A stretch of DNA of 63,263 nt from Deltaproteobacteria bacterium CSP1-8. Lineage in GTDB: Bacteria > Desulfobacterota > Deferrimicrobia > Deferrimicrobiales > Deferrimicrobiaceae. Numbering within the stretch: the first letter of the stretch is position 1; each line of letters begins with the position of its first letter. The stretch lies in assembly GCA_001443455.1 (NCBI GenBank), contig LDXO01000011.1, forward strand, positions 1 through 63,263. Reading direction: 5' to 3'. Positions 28,214-36,585 of the stretch are shown here, one piece after another. The position numbers were made by a program, and so were the translations under genes. The notes beneath the pieces are model-generated. The model made no database searches. It saw only the letters and a program-made list of their open reading frames with translations, and had not been told where the DNA came from.

Positions 28214-29371
28214 ATGACCGTATCCCGGCAAAACGCTGACAAGCGGCCCCTTCAACCCATCAAGCGCCTCCTGGGGCATGTACTGGTCGACGGGGGGTTC
28301 ATCTCCGATCATGACCTCGAGCGGGCCCTCCAGGAGCAGAAACACTCCAACGAGATGCTGGGGGAAGTGCTGATCCGGATGGGAGTCCTCGCTCCGGGGG
28401 ACCTTTCGGCGGCGCTTTACGCCCAGGGGGAGCTGGCCTCTTGCGAAGACGCCTTACGGTCGGCTGCCGGGGCCCGTCAACTCCTGGGGGAACTGCTCCT
28501 CACGGCGAAGCGCATATCCCCGGAGCATCTCGATCTTGCCCTCGAAGAACAATGGAGGACGGGGGAGAGGCTGGGCGAGGTCCTGGTCAGGAGGGGGCGG
28601 ATCACCAGAAACGAACTGGATGTCGCTCTCGCATTCCAGAAGCGCCAGGCGGGGGAAGGTCCGGTATCGGATCGGTTCCGCCTCGGAGAGATCCTGGTCG
28701 CGACCGGCCAGATCACCCGGGAACAGCTTGATAAGGCCCTCTCCCGGCAAAAGTACACCCCGAAGAATGTCGGCGATATCCTGATCGAAGAAGGGGTCGT
28801 CGAGCCCCACCAAGTCGCTTATGGTCTGCAGGTTCAGAAGAAGCTGCTGTCCGCGGCACTGATCGCTGCCCTCGCCTTCGCGGGGGGGGTATATGCGCAG
28901 GAGACTCCAGCGAACGTTCCAATGGCCTGCGAAGACAGCGCCACGGTAAAGGTTACCGCCCGTGTAATCCCCCGGCTGAAGGTCCTGGTGCTCCGCCAAC
29001 GCCCCAAACTGGTCGTCTCCGGTGCGGACATCGCGAAGGGATACTTGGACGTCCGCGGTGCTTCCCTCATCGAGATCGTGAACAACGATCCACGGGGTTG
29101 CCTGCTGGTCTTCCAGTGCACTGGAGGAGTATTCCGGGAGGTGCACATCCAGGGGTTGGGGAGGGAGGTTCAGGTCGGCCCGCAAGGAGGGTTCGTCCCC
29201 CTGCCCTACGCGAAGGGACGCATTACGGTCGAGCTCAGCTACCGGTTTGTCCTGGACGAGAACGCGAATCCGGGGACGTATCCCTGGCCGATCGCTATCG
29301 GCCAGGCACACCTGACTTCCGGTTCTTCCACGGGAGCGGGTGCGGACGTTCTCGTTGATCGGATAGAGTAA
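28214..29371 (+). CDS. Triple MshEN-domain protein fused to a pilus-like exported domain
   Basis: 385 residues. Residues 19-71, 90-142 and 157-208 are three consecutive domains, each made of two motifs of the form xLGxxLVxxGxIxxxxLxxALxxQ separated by exactly five residues (KHSNE, WRTGE, KYTPK). That is the published architecture of the c-di-GMP-binding MshEN domain of T2SS/type IV pilus ATPases, but no ATPase domain follows. A hydrophobic segment KLLSAALIAALAFAGGVYAQ (210-229) comes next, then an exported beta-rich domain (about 232-385) with DVRGASLIEIVNNDPRGCLL and RITVELSYRFVLDENANPGT. There is no internal start codon near the hydrophobic segment, so it reads as one protein: cytoplasmic sensor, membrane segment, periplasmic pilus-like part. 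It lies between pilin and chaperone genes. Confidence 0.8.
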   Translation: MTVSRQNADKRPLQPIKRLLGHVLVDGGFISDHDLERALQEQKHSNEMLGEVLIRMGVLAPGDLSAALYAQGELASCEDALRSAAGARQLLGELLLTAKRISPEHLDLALEEQWRTGERLGEVLVRRGRITRNELDVALAFQKRQAGEGPVSDRFRLGEILVATGQITREQLDKALSRQKYTPKNVGDILIEEGVVEPHQVAYGLQVQKKLLSAALIAALAFAGGVYAQETPANVPMACEDSATVKVTARVIPRLKVLVLRQRPKLVVSGADIAKGYLDVRGASLIEIVNNDPRGCLLVFQCTGGVFREVHIQGLGREVQVGPQGGFVPLPYAKGRITVELSYRFVLDENANPGTYPWPIAIGQAHLTSGSSTGAGADVLVDRIE

Positions 29372-29404
29372 CGCCGATCCAGAATCGAGGAGGTATATCT
29401 CCGG

Positions 29405-30151
29405 ATGAAGAAACGAGTTCACGCCTATTGGGTTTTGCTGGGTTTCCTGCTTCTCCCCGGCATTGCCCGCGCCGGGGAATGGCGGGTCACTCCCATCCGG
29501 CTCGTGTTCGACCGGGGAGCGAAAAGCGGCGTCGTCACCGTTAGCAACGAGGGAGACGAGAAGATCGAGCTCCAGATGAGCGCGTCCGTATGGACCCAGG
29601 ATGCGGAAGGGAAGGACCGGTACGCCGAGACGAACGATCTCGTCTTTTTCCCGAAGATCATGACCATCGAAAGCAAGCAGGAGAGGATCCTGCGGGCGGG
29701 GATCAGGATTCCCGCGACGAAGAGGGAAAAGACGTACCGGCTCTTCATCGAGGAGATCCCCGGCCCTCGGAAGGGGAAGGGGGCCAATGTATCCCTCGCC
29801 ATCCGGTTCGGCCTGCCGATATTCGTCAAGCCCCTGAAGGGGGAGAGCAAGGGGGAGATCGACTCGATCGGGATGACGAAGGGGGTTATCGGCGTATCGG
29901 TGAGGAACACGGGGAATGAACACTTCGTCATCCATTCCGTCATCGTTACGGGGGAGAACGCGGGGGGGGAGCCGGTGTTCTCCCGGGAACTTTCCGGCTG
30001 GTACCTTCTCGCGGAAGCATCCCGGAGATATTCGACGGAGGTTCCGCGGGAGGTGTGCCCGGACCTGGCCAGAATTACCTTGAATGTCAAGACCGACCTG
30101 TTTTCCCTGAGCGGCGAGATGGTTCCGGAAAAATCGATGTGCCCTCCGTAG
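29405..30151 (+). CDS. Periplasmic pilus chaperone (PapD/CsuC-like)
   Basis: Donor-strand chaperone for pilus subunits. 248 residues: signal peptide ending near IARAGEW, then an N-terminal Ig-like domain with VTPIRLVFDRGAKSGVVTVS and the G1/F1 region KTYRLFIEEIPGP, then the C-terminal domain starting around VSLAIRFGLPIFVKPL. Directly upstream of the usher (13-bp gap). Confidence 0.9.
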   Translation: MKKRVHAYWVLLGFLLLPGIARAGEWRVTPIRLVFDRGAKSGVVTVSNEGDEKIELQMSASVWTQDAEGKDRYAETNDLVFFPKIMTIESKQERILRAGIRIPATKREKTYRLFIEEIPGPRKGKGANVSLAIRFGLPIFVKPLKGESKGEIDSIGMTKGVIGVSVRNTGNEHFVIHSVIVTGENAGGEPVFSRELSGWYLLAEASRRYSTEVPREVCPDLARITLNVKTDLFSLSGEMVPEKSMCPP

Positions 30152-30164
30152 CTGCCCCGCCGGT

Positions 30165-32525
30165 ATGAGCCGATCGGTGAGATCCTTCCTCCTGCCGGTC
30201 CTCGTCTCCTTGGTTCTCGGGTTTCTCCTATCCCCTGCTCTTGCGCGTGGCGCCGAGAACGTCATCGTAAGCGTCACTCTGAACAAAGAGAAGAAAGGGG
30301 AAATCTTCGTGCTTCGCACGGAAACGGGGGATTTCCTCGTACGGGCCGAAGATCTCGAGGCGATGGGGGTCAAGGTAGCGCCGGCGTATGTCTCCGAGGT
30401 CGGGGGGGAAAGAGTCGTTTCCCTGCGCTCCATCCCCAACGTCTCGTTCGTCTTCCACGAAAATACCATCTCGCTGGAAATCTTCGTCCCGCCTTCCCTC
30501 CTGCCCAGGCGGATGATCGACTTTTCCCCCCCGCGAAATCCGAAGGTGTATTACCCCAAAGATTCCGGTGGATTCCTGAACTACGGGATCCGGTACACCG
30601 CCGGCGACTCCTTTGATTTCCAGAGCCTCGACATCGTGAACACACTGGGGGCAAGGGCGGGCGACTTTCTCCTGCTCTCCGACTCTTCCTACGGGAAGAC
30701 GCCGAATGAGGAAACGTTCGTCCGGCTGATGAGCAGCCTCACCTACGACCGGCGGCAGGAGCTACAACGGGCGGTAGCCGGCGACTTCTTCGCTTCTTCG
30801 GGAGACCTGGGGAGCAACGTCAACTTGGGGGGACTCAGTTTCTCCAAGGTCTACAGTATCGACCCGTATTTCCTCCGCAATCCGCTGGCCGATTTCACCG
30901 GCCTCCTCCCCTTCCCGTCCGAGGTGGAAGTCTATCTCGACGGGAGCCGGATCCGGTCGGAAAGGCTACCCCCGGGGGTATTCGAGCTAAGGAACCTCCC
31001 CGGCTACGACGGCAGTGGCATGGTGACGGTGGTGGTCAAGGATCCGTTCGGGGGGGAGCGGCGGATCATCTACCCGTTTTACTTCACCGATACGCTGCTG
31101 CGGAAAGGGCTCCACGAATACAGCTACAACATCGGCTTCCTGCGTCGGAAGTTCGGCAGCGAGAGCAACCGTTACGGCGGACCGGCGTTTTCCGCCTTCC
31201 ACCGCTACGGATTCACCGATTCCCTCACCGCGGGGTTCCACACGGAAGGAAGCAGGGGGGGCGCAAACCTTGGCCCCCACGCGACGTACCGGATCCGAAA
31301 CGCCGGGGTCGTGACGGTATCGCTTGCGGGCAGCCTTCGGGATGGGGGGCGAGCGGGAGGGGCCGGTTTGATCGACTACGTCTACCAGGACCGGAGGATC
31401 AACACGAAACTGTTTTTCCGGGGGTTCTCCCGGGACTATGTAACGGCCGGGGAGGAGGAGGGAGCGGACAGGATCCGGTTCGAGGCGGGAGGGGGTGCGG
31501 GGTACAGGACGCGGAAGTTCGGATCCTTGTCGGTCGATCTCAGCGTCACGGAGAAATACCGGGGAGTAAACCGGAAGACGGGATCGCTTTCCTATTCCCG
31601 GAACCTTTGTATGTCCGTCCGGCTCTTCCTGTCGTACCGGAGAATATACGAGGAGACTGCCTCCGACCAGTTCTTCCTCGGCCTGATCTGGTACCCGGGA
31701 AGGGATCTTACCGTGTCCGCCAATTATCAAAGAGAGGAGGGAGCCGATACGGAGACGCTGCAGATACAAAAGAACCCTCCGATCGGCGAAGGATACGGGT
31801 TCCGGGGAACCGTGGAGAGGAAGGATCTTCCGCAGGAATCCGCGACCACCGTCGACCCCTACTTCCAATACAACGGAAAGTACGGAATCTACACGGCGGA
31901 ATACCTCGGACGCTTCCGGGACGGGGGGAAACAAGAGGAGACCTACCGGATCTCCGCCGCGGGGGGGGTTGCCTACGCAGGCGGCGCGTTCGGGGCAAGC
32001 CGCCCGATCACCGACAGCTTCGGCATCGTGACGGTGGACGGGCTCGAGGGGGTGCGGGTGTACCGGAACAACCAGGAGATCGGCAGGACCGACGCACGGG
32101 GAAGGGTGTTGCTCCCCGGCCTCAGCTCGTATTACGAGAACCAGGTGTCGATCAACGACCGGGACATCCCGATCGAATACTCCCTCTCCGAAGTGGTGAA
32201 ATACGTTTCCCCACCTTTGCGGAGCGGATCGCTGATACACTTCGAAGCGAAGAGAGTCCAGGCGATCACCGGGACGCTCGCCGCCCAGGTGGACGGGAAG
32301 GTCGATCCGGTGGAATATCTCGAAGTCAGGATGAAAGTCGGCGACACGGACCTGTCGTTCCCGACGGGGAAGGGAGGGGAGTTCTATCTCGAGAATGTGA
32401 GGCCGGGAACGTACGAGGCCACGTTCGTGCGCGAGGGCAAACCTTGCTCTTTTCCGCTCATCATCCCGGAAAGCGACGGGTTGATCGTCGACTTGGGAGG
32501 GTTAGTCTGTGAAGACGCTCGTTAA
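30165..32525 (+). CDS. Outer-membrane usher (FimD/PapC family)
   Basis: Outer-membrane assembly platform that receives chaperone-subunit complexes. 786 residues: signal peptide to about ALARGAE, usher N-terminal domain (LVRAEDLEAMGV), a long 24-strand beta-barrel region with usher-type turns such as FRNPLADFTG-like YFLRNPLADFTGLLPFPSEV, plug, then C-terminal plug-like domains with LEGVRVYRNNQEIGRTDARG and VLLPGLSSYYENQVSINDRD. Size and layout fit archaic (SCPU-associated) ushers. Overlaps the next subunit gene by 17 bp. Confidence 0.92.
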   Translation: MSRSVRSFLLPVLVSLVLGFLLSPALARGAENVIVSVTLNKEKKGEIFVLRTETGDFLVRAEDLEAMGVKVAPAYVSEVGGERVVSLRSIPNVSFVFHENTISLEIFVPPSLLPRRMIDFSPPRNPKVYYPKDSGGFLNYGIRYTAGDSFDFQSLDIVNTLGARAGDFLLLSDSSYGKTPNEETFVRLMSSLTYDRRQELQRAVAGDFFASSGDLGSNVNLGGLSFSKVYSIDPYFLRNPLADFTGLLPFPSEVEVYLDGSRIRSERLPPGVFELRNLPGYDGSGMVTVVVKDPFGGERRIIYPFYFTDTLLRKGLHEYSYNIGFLRRKFGSESNRYGGPAFSAFHRYGFTDSLTAGFHTEGSRGGANLGPHATYRIRNAGVVTVSLAGSLRDGGRAGGAGLIDYVYQDRRINTKLFFRGFSRDYVTAGEEEGADRIRFEAGGGAGYRTRKFGSLSVDLSVTEKYRGVNRKTGSLSYSRNLCMSVRLFLSYRRIYEETASDQFFLGLIWYPGRDLTVSANYQREEGADTETLQIQKNPPIGEGYGFRGTVERKDLPQESATTVDPYFQYNGKYGIYTAEYLGRFRDGGKQEETYRISAAGGVAYAGGAFGASRPITDSFGIVTVDGLEGVRVYRNNQEIGRTDARGRVLLPGLSSYYENQVSINDRDIPIEYSLSEVVKYVSPPLRSGSLIHFEAKRVQAITGTLAAQVDGKVDPVEYLEVRMKVGDTDLSFPTGKGGEFYLENVRPGTYEATFVREGKPCSFPLIIPESDGLIVDLGGLVCEDAR

Positions 32526-32973
32526 AGCCGCTGCGATCGTGATCTTTTCTCTGCTGGCGTGGGAGGCGCACGCCGCCTGCAACGTCTCCACGACGAGCGT
32601 CAACTTCGGAAACTACGACGTCTTCCTGGTCACGCCGCTCGACTCGACGGGCACAGTAACGGTGTGGTGCGACGAGAATCTGAACCAAGACTTGATCATC
32701 GTCATCGGTCCTAGCGGCAATTCGGGAGGATTCCAACCGAGGAAGATGCGCCCCTCCTCCGGCTCCGACCTGCTCGATTACAACCTGTATACGAATTCTT
32801 TCCGAACCGCCGTCTGGGGGAACGGAACGGCGGGGACATCGACCGTCAACGTAGGGAAAATAAAAAAGAATGACCCGCCAACGTCTGTGACCATCTTCGG
32901 AAGGGTCCCCCCGGGGCAGAACGTCTCCGTCGGGACGTACTCCGACACCCTGGTCGTCACGATCACCTGGTGA
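32509..32973 (+). CDS. Spore coat U-like pilus subunit 3 (probable tip or minor subunit)
   Basis: 154 residues with signal peptide TLVKAAAIVIFSLLAWEAHA, followed directly by CNVSTTSVNFGNYDVFLVTP, the SCPU N-terminal strand with Cys; second Cys in VTVWCDENLNQDLI. Ends SVGTYSDTLVVTITW, the donor-strand-type end. More divergent than subunits 1 and 2. The role as tip or minor subunit is inferred from its position after the usher. Confidence 0.85.
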   Translation: MKTLVKAAAIVIFSLLAWEAHAACNVSTTSVNFGNYDVFLVTPLDSTGTVTVWCDENLNQDLIIVIGPSGNSGGFQPRKMRPSSGSDLLDYNLYTNSFRTAVWGNGTAGTSTVNVGKIKKNDPPTSVTIFGRVPPGQNVSVGTYSDTLVVTITW

Positions 32974-33451
32974 TCCCGCTTGTCATCCATACTTGATGGC
33001 GTGACGATCAAGTTTACCCCCGTATATTTCCCCGGAATAAGGTGATCCGTATAGGTGAACGTCTTGGTCGTATTCAATTCATTTCCGTATTTTATGACCG
33101 GAAACGATCGTCGACCCAAAAGAAGGACTGCTGGCAGCACGAATCGCTTCCATTCCTCCCCCCCTGATTTTTTTCGCGTCATCACCGGACTCCCGAATCG
33201 GGGAAGCTGGCCACCCCCACGCTGACCGTGACTTTCTCCGGACGCCATGTTTCCCGCCCGGGATACGGGTTGTCTTTCATGCGGAGATATCCGACCTGCG
33301 GCGATGGCTATTTAGAATTTCCCGATGTCACGAGGCACGATGGTACCATCGTGACCGCCAAGCAAAGGGCAGTACCGTCCCCCCGCAAATGTTGACTGCC
33401 CCCACCGATTCGGAAGAGAATGTCTTGATTACGTCGGGTTCCGGGGGTGGA
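32974..33451. other. Gap between pilus and T2SS loci with an 18-bp palindrome
   Basis: About 480 bp without a firm gene (an ATG at 33389 could extend gspC). On the minus strand about 33000-33150 can be read as VIKYGNELNTTKTFTYTDHL, IPGKYTGVNLIV, which looks like a pilin-type C-terminal fragment, but there is no complete gene. A perfect 18-bp palindrome sits at 33336-33353. Confidence 0.4.
33336..33353. promoter_or_regulatory. Perfect 18-bp palindrome before the T2SS operon
   Basis: CACGATGGTACCATCGTG, two 9-bp arms with no spacer, about 100 bp before the preferred gspC start. Candidate operator for a dimeric regulator; it is not followed by a T run and so is no terminator. Confidence 0.45.
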
Positions 33452-34354
33452 ATGCAAAAATCGGCGTTTTACGCCATCGTGGGGATATCCCTGATCGTTA
33501 CCGCCGTTTCCCTCGGGTATTCCGGGAGCCGTTATCTCTCCCTACGGTATTACGCTCCTCCTCCCCCACCTCCCCACGGGGAGGAAGCGGCGTCTGTCGC
33601 GCGCGCAACCAATATTGCGCCGGAACAGTGGACGAACATCTTCGCCCCCTCCGGCGGGATGAACATCCCCTCCCGCCTGGCGGGGAAGGATGCCGGACCG
33701 GCGTCCGGCCCGGCCACCGCGTACGTTCTTCTCGGGACGATTTCCTCCGACGCCCCGAACGCCCGGCGCGCCATTCTCTGGGCGGAGGGGATGAGGGAGC
33801 CGGTCCTGGCGCGGGAACATTCCGAGATCGAGCCGGGGGTCCGGGTGGCCGGGATCGAGCGCGACTACGTATGGATTGCGCGCGGACGGGGAAAGGAAAA
33901 GCTGGAACTCCTCCCCGTCGGCTCCCGCACGCGGGCAAAGGCACCGCCGACTCCGCCCCCCGTGGCTTCCGCCAGCGCCCCCCGGGCCGCCCCCCCCCCG
34001 GCGGAGGCGGGCATCAACGTGACCCGGATCGGCGAGAACGCCTTCTCTCTCGACGAGGCCACGGTCACGCAACGGACGACCAACATCAACCAGTTCATGA
34101 CGCAGGTGCGGGTCATCCCCTATTTCGAGGGGGACAAGTCGGCCGGGTACCGCATGGCCGCCATCCGACCCGGGTCCGCCTTCGACCAGCTCGGCTTCCG
34201 GGGGGGGGACATCATCCAGCGGGTCAACGACCTCGACCTGTCCAGCCCGGAGAAGGTCTACACCATCTTCCAGAACCTGAAGGACGAAAAGCGCGTGACC
34301 GTCAACATTCTCCGGCAGGGGCAGAAAAGCACGCTCACGTACGAAATCCGATGA
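33452..34354 (+). CDS. gspC: Type II secretion system protein GspC (PDZ type)
   Basis: Inner-membrane link between the assembly platform and the secretin. About 300 residues from the ATG at 33452 (MQKSAFYAIVGISLIVTAVS): short cytoplasmic start, one membrane segment, a Pro-rich linker, the homology region with TAYVLLGTISSD and a C-terminal PDZ domain with IRPGSAFDQLGFRGGDIIQR. An in-frame ATG at 33389 is possible but has no ribosome-binding site. The gspC stop overlaps an ATG in front of gspD. Confidence 0.9.
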   Translation: MQKSAFYAIVGISLIVTAVSLGYSGSRYLSLRYYAPPPPPPHGEEAASVARATNIAPEQWTNIFAPSGGMNIPSRLAGKDAGPASGPATAYVLLGTISSDAPNARRAILWAEGMREPVLAREHSEIEPGVRVAGIERDYVWIARGRGKEKLELLPVGSRTRAKAPPTPPPVASASAPRAAPPPAEAGINVTRIGENAFSLDEATVTQRTTNINQFMTQVRVIPYFEGDKSAGYRMAAIRPGSAFDQLGFRGGDIIQRVNDLDLSSPEKVYTIFQNLKDEKRVTVNILRQGQKSTLTYEIR

Positions 34355-34368
34355 GCAGGGAGAGAACC

Positions 34369-36585
34369 ATGAGAAAAGTGGCCCTGGCCCTCGCGGCACT
34401 GTGGCTTGTCACCGCCGGCACCGTATCGGCCGCGGACCCACCGCTTTCCGGGGGCCCGCCGGCAGCGACCGACATCCAGGCGACTGCGGACACCATCGGC
34501 ACGAACGAAAAACCGGCTGAACCGGCCTCCGGGGCCGAGGCTCCCCCGCCTCCCGCGAGCCAGGCGCCGGCGGTCGACAACCAGGCAACTGCGGGTATGC
34601 CCGCAACAGGCGGAAAGCCGGCCGAACCCATGGTCAAGCCCGCGGCCCCGCCGCCTCCTCTGCCGCCGCAGGTTTATCTCTCCATGGACTTCACCGACGT
34701 GGATCTCCCCGTGCTCATCAAGTTCATCAGCGAGCAGACCAGGAAGAACTTCATCTTCGACGAGCGCGTCCAGGGAAAGATCACGATCATCTCACCCCGC
34801 CGGATCAGCCTCGACGAGGCGTACAACGTCTTCCTGTCGGTCCTCCACGTCAAGGGGTTCGCCACCGTGGAGCAGGACGGCACCATCAAGATCATCCCGA
34901 TCAGCAGCGCCCGGCAGGAGAACCTGCCGACCGAGACGGACGGGAGCCGGGAGCCCGGGTCCAAGATCATCACGAGGTTGATCCCCCTGCAGTACGTCGA
35001 CGTCGCGGAAATCGTCACCCTGCTCACCCCGATGGTTTCCAAGGACGGTCTCCTCACCTCGTTTCCCGCCTCCAACACCCTGATCATCATCGATTCCCGG
35101 TCGAACATCGACCGGGTCATGCGGATCCTCGCGGAAATCGACCGGGAGGGGACGGGGAACATCCTCCGGATCGTCCCGGTGAAGAACGCCTCCGTCACGG
35201 AGATCGCCAAGACGCTTGACCTGATCTATCAGGAGACGGCGACTCCCCAGGTGGTCGGCCGCGGTGTCCGCTCCGTTCGTCCGGGCAAGGCCCGCGGAGC
35301 CCCGAAGTTCATCCCCGACGTCCGCACGAACATCCTGCTCGTCCTCGCGGGGAAGGAGATGATGGACGACATCGTGGACCTGATCGGCAAACTGGACATC
35401 CCGACCCCGGAGAACACGGGAAAGATCAACGTGTACTACCTGGAGAACGCGGACGCGGAGGAGGTCGCCAAGGTTCTCGCCAATCTCACCGAGAAGCGGC
35501 CGGGCGCGGCCCCCGCGCCCCCCGGACAGGCGGCCACGATCAAGGGGGTCATCACCGCGGAACTCGAGGGGGGGGTGAAGATCACGGCCGACAAGGCCAC
35601 CAACTCCCTCATCATCATCGCCTCGCTCAACGACTACCAGACCCTGGTCGATGTCATCAGGAAGCTCGACATCCGCCGGCGCCAGGTCTATGTGGAAGCC
35701 CTGGTGATGGAGATCAGCCTGGACAAGGCCCGAGACCTGGGCGTGGAGTTCCGGGGCGCCTTCGAGACCCGCAACCAGGGGGCGGTCCTCGGCGGGACGA
35801 ATTTCGACTTCCAGGGGAACCTCAATCAGCTCCTCACTTCCCTGGCCACCGGGAACCCCCTCCTGTTTGCCGGCACCGGGTTCATCGCCGCGGGGATCGC
35901 GGGAAACGTCGTTCTTCCGGACGGAACGGAGATCCCGGCCATCACCGCGGTTCTGCGGGCGGCGCAGACCCGGGACAACGTCAACATCCTTTCCTCGCCG
36001 CACTTGCTCACGCTGGACAACAAGGAAGCGGAGATCATCGTCGCCGAGAACGTCCCGTTCATCACCAGCCAGTCCCGCGACACGACGAACCTCGCCAACG
36101 TCATCAACACCGTCGAACGGAAGGATGTGGGGATCATCCTCCGGATCACCCCTCATATCCATGAGAGCGAATACGTGAACCTCGAGATCTACCAGGAATC
36201 GTCGGCCGTCAAGGGGGACTCCCTCCTGGCAACCTCGACGGTGGGCCCCACGACGACGAAACGCTCCGCCAAGACCAGCGTTCTCGTAAAGAACAGCGAG
36301 ACCGTGGTTCTGGGCGGGATGATGCAGGAGACCGCCAACAACATCGAAAGGAAGATTCCGATCCTGGGGAGCATCCCGCTCCTGGGGAACCTCTTCAAGT
36401 TCTCATCGGTCACCCGGAAAAAGACGAACCTGCTGATCTTCCTGACCCCGCACATCATCAAGAGCCCGGAAGAGATGTCGCAGATGACCACCGACCACCA
36501 GAGGAAAATGGACGATTTCATCGAACAGCACAAGGGCGAGGTGGAGAGGATTCTTCCGGAGCGCAAGAGGACGGAGGAGAAGTGA
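34369..36585 (+). CDS. gspD: Type II secretion system secretin GspD
   Basis: Outer-membrane secretin. 738 residues from the ATG at 34369 (AGGGAGAG upstream), with signal peptide MRKVALALAALWLVTAGTVS. A long Pro/Ala-rich stretch (about 25-100) is followed by the N0 domain (YLSMDFTDVDLPVLIKFISE), N1-N3 repeats with NTLIIIDSRSNIDRVMRILA and NSLIIIASLNDYQTLVDVIR, and the secretin domain ending PILGSIPLLGNLFKFSSVTR and LLIFLTPHIIKSP. The Pro/Ala insert before N0 is longer than usual. Confidence 0.95.
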   Translation: MRKVALALAALWLVTAGTVSAADPPLSGGPPAATDIQATADTIGTNEKPAEPASGAEAPPPPASQAPAVDNQATAGMPATGGKPAEPMVKPAAPPPPLPPQVYLSMDFTDVDLPVLIKFISEQTRKNFIFDERVQGKITIISPRRISLDEAYNVFLSVLHVKGFATVEQDGTIKIIPISSARQENLPTETDGSREPGSKIITRLIPLQYVDVAEIVTLLTPMVSKDGLLTSFPASNTLIIIDSRSNIDRVMRILAEIDREGTGNILRIVPVKNASVTEIAKTLDLIYQETATPQVVGRGVRSVRPGKARGAPKFIPDVRTNILLVLAGKEMMDDIVDLIGKLDIPTPENTGKINVYYLENADAEEVAKVLANLTEKRPGAAPAPPGQAATIKGVITAELEGGVKITADKATNSLIIIASLNDYQTLVDVIRKLDIRRRQVYVEALVMEISLDKARDLGVEFRGAFETRNQGAVLGGTNFDFQGNLNQLLTSLATGNPLLFAGTGFIAAGIAGNVVLPDGTEIPAITAVLRAAQTRDNVNILSSPHLLTLDNKEAEIIVAENVPFITSQSRDTTNLANVINTVERKDVGIILRITPHIHESEYVNLEIYQESSAVKGDSLLATSTVGPTTTKRSAKTSVLVKNSETVVLGGMMQETANNIERKIPILGSIPLLGNLFKFSSVTRKKTNLLIFLTPHIIKSPEEMSQMTTDHQRKMDDFIEQHKGEVERILPERKRTEEK

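Noticed and set aside
33628-34368. Upstream extension of the gspD frame through gspC
   Set aside because: gspC is clearly coding in another frame; the signal peptide and ribosome-binding site place the gspD start at 34369.
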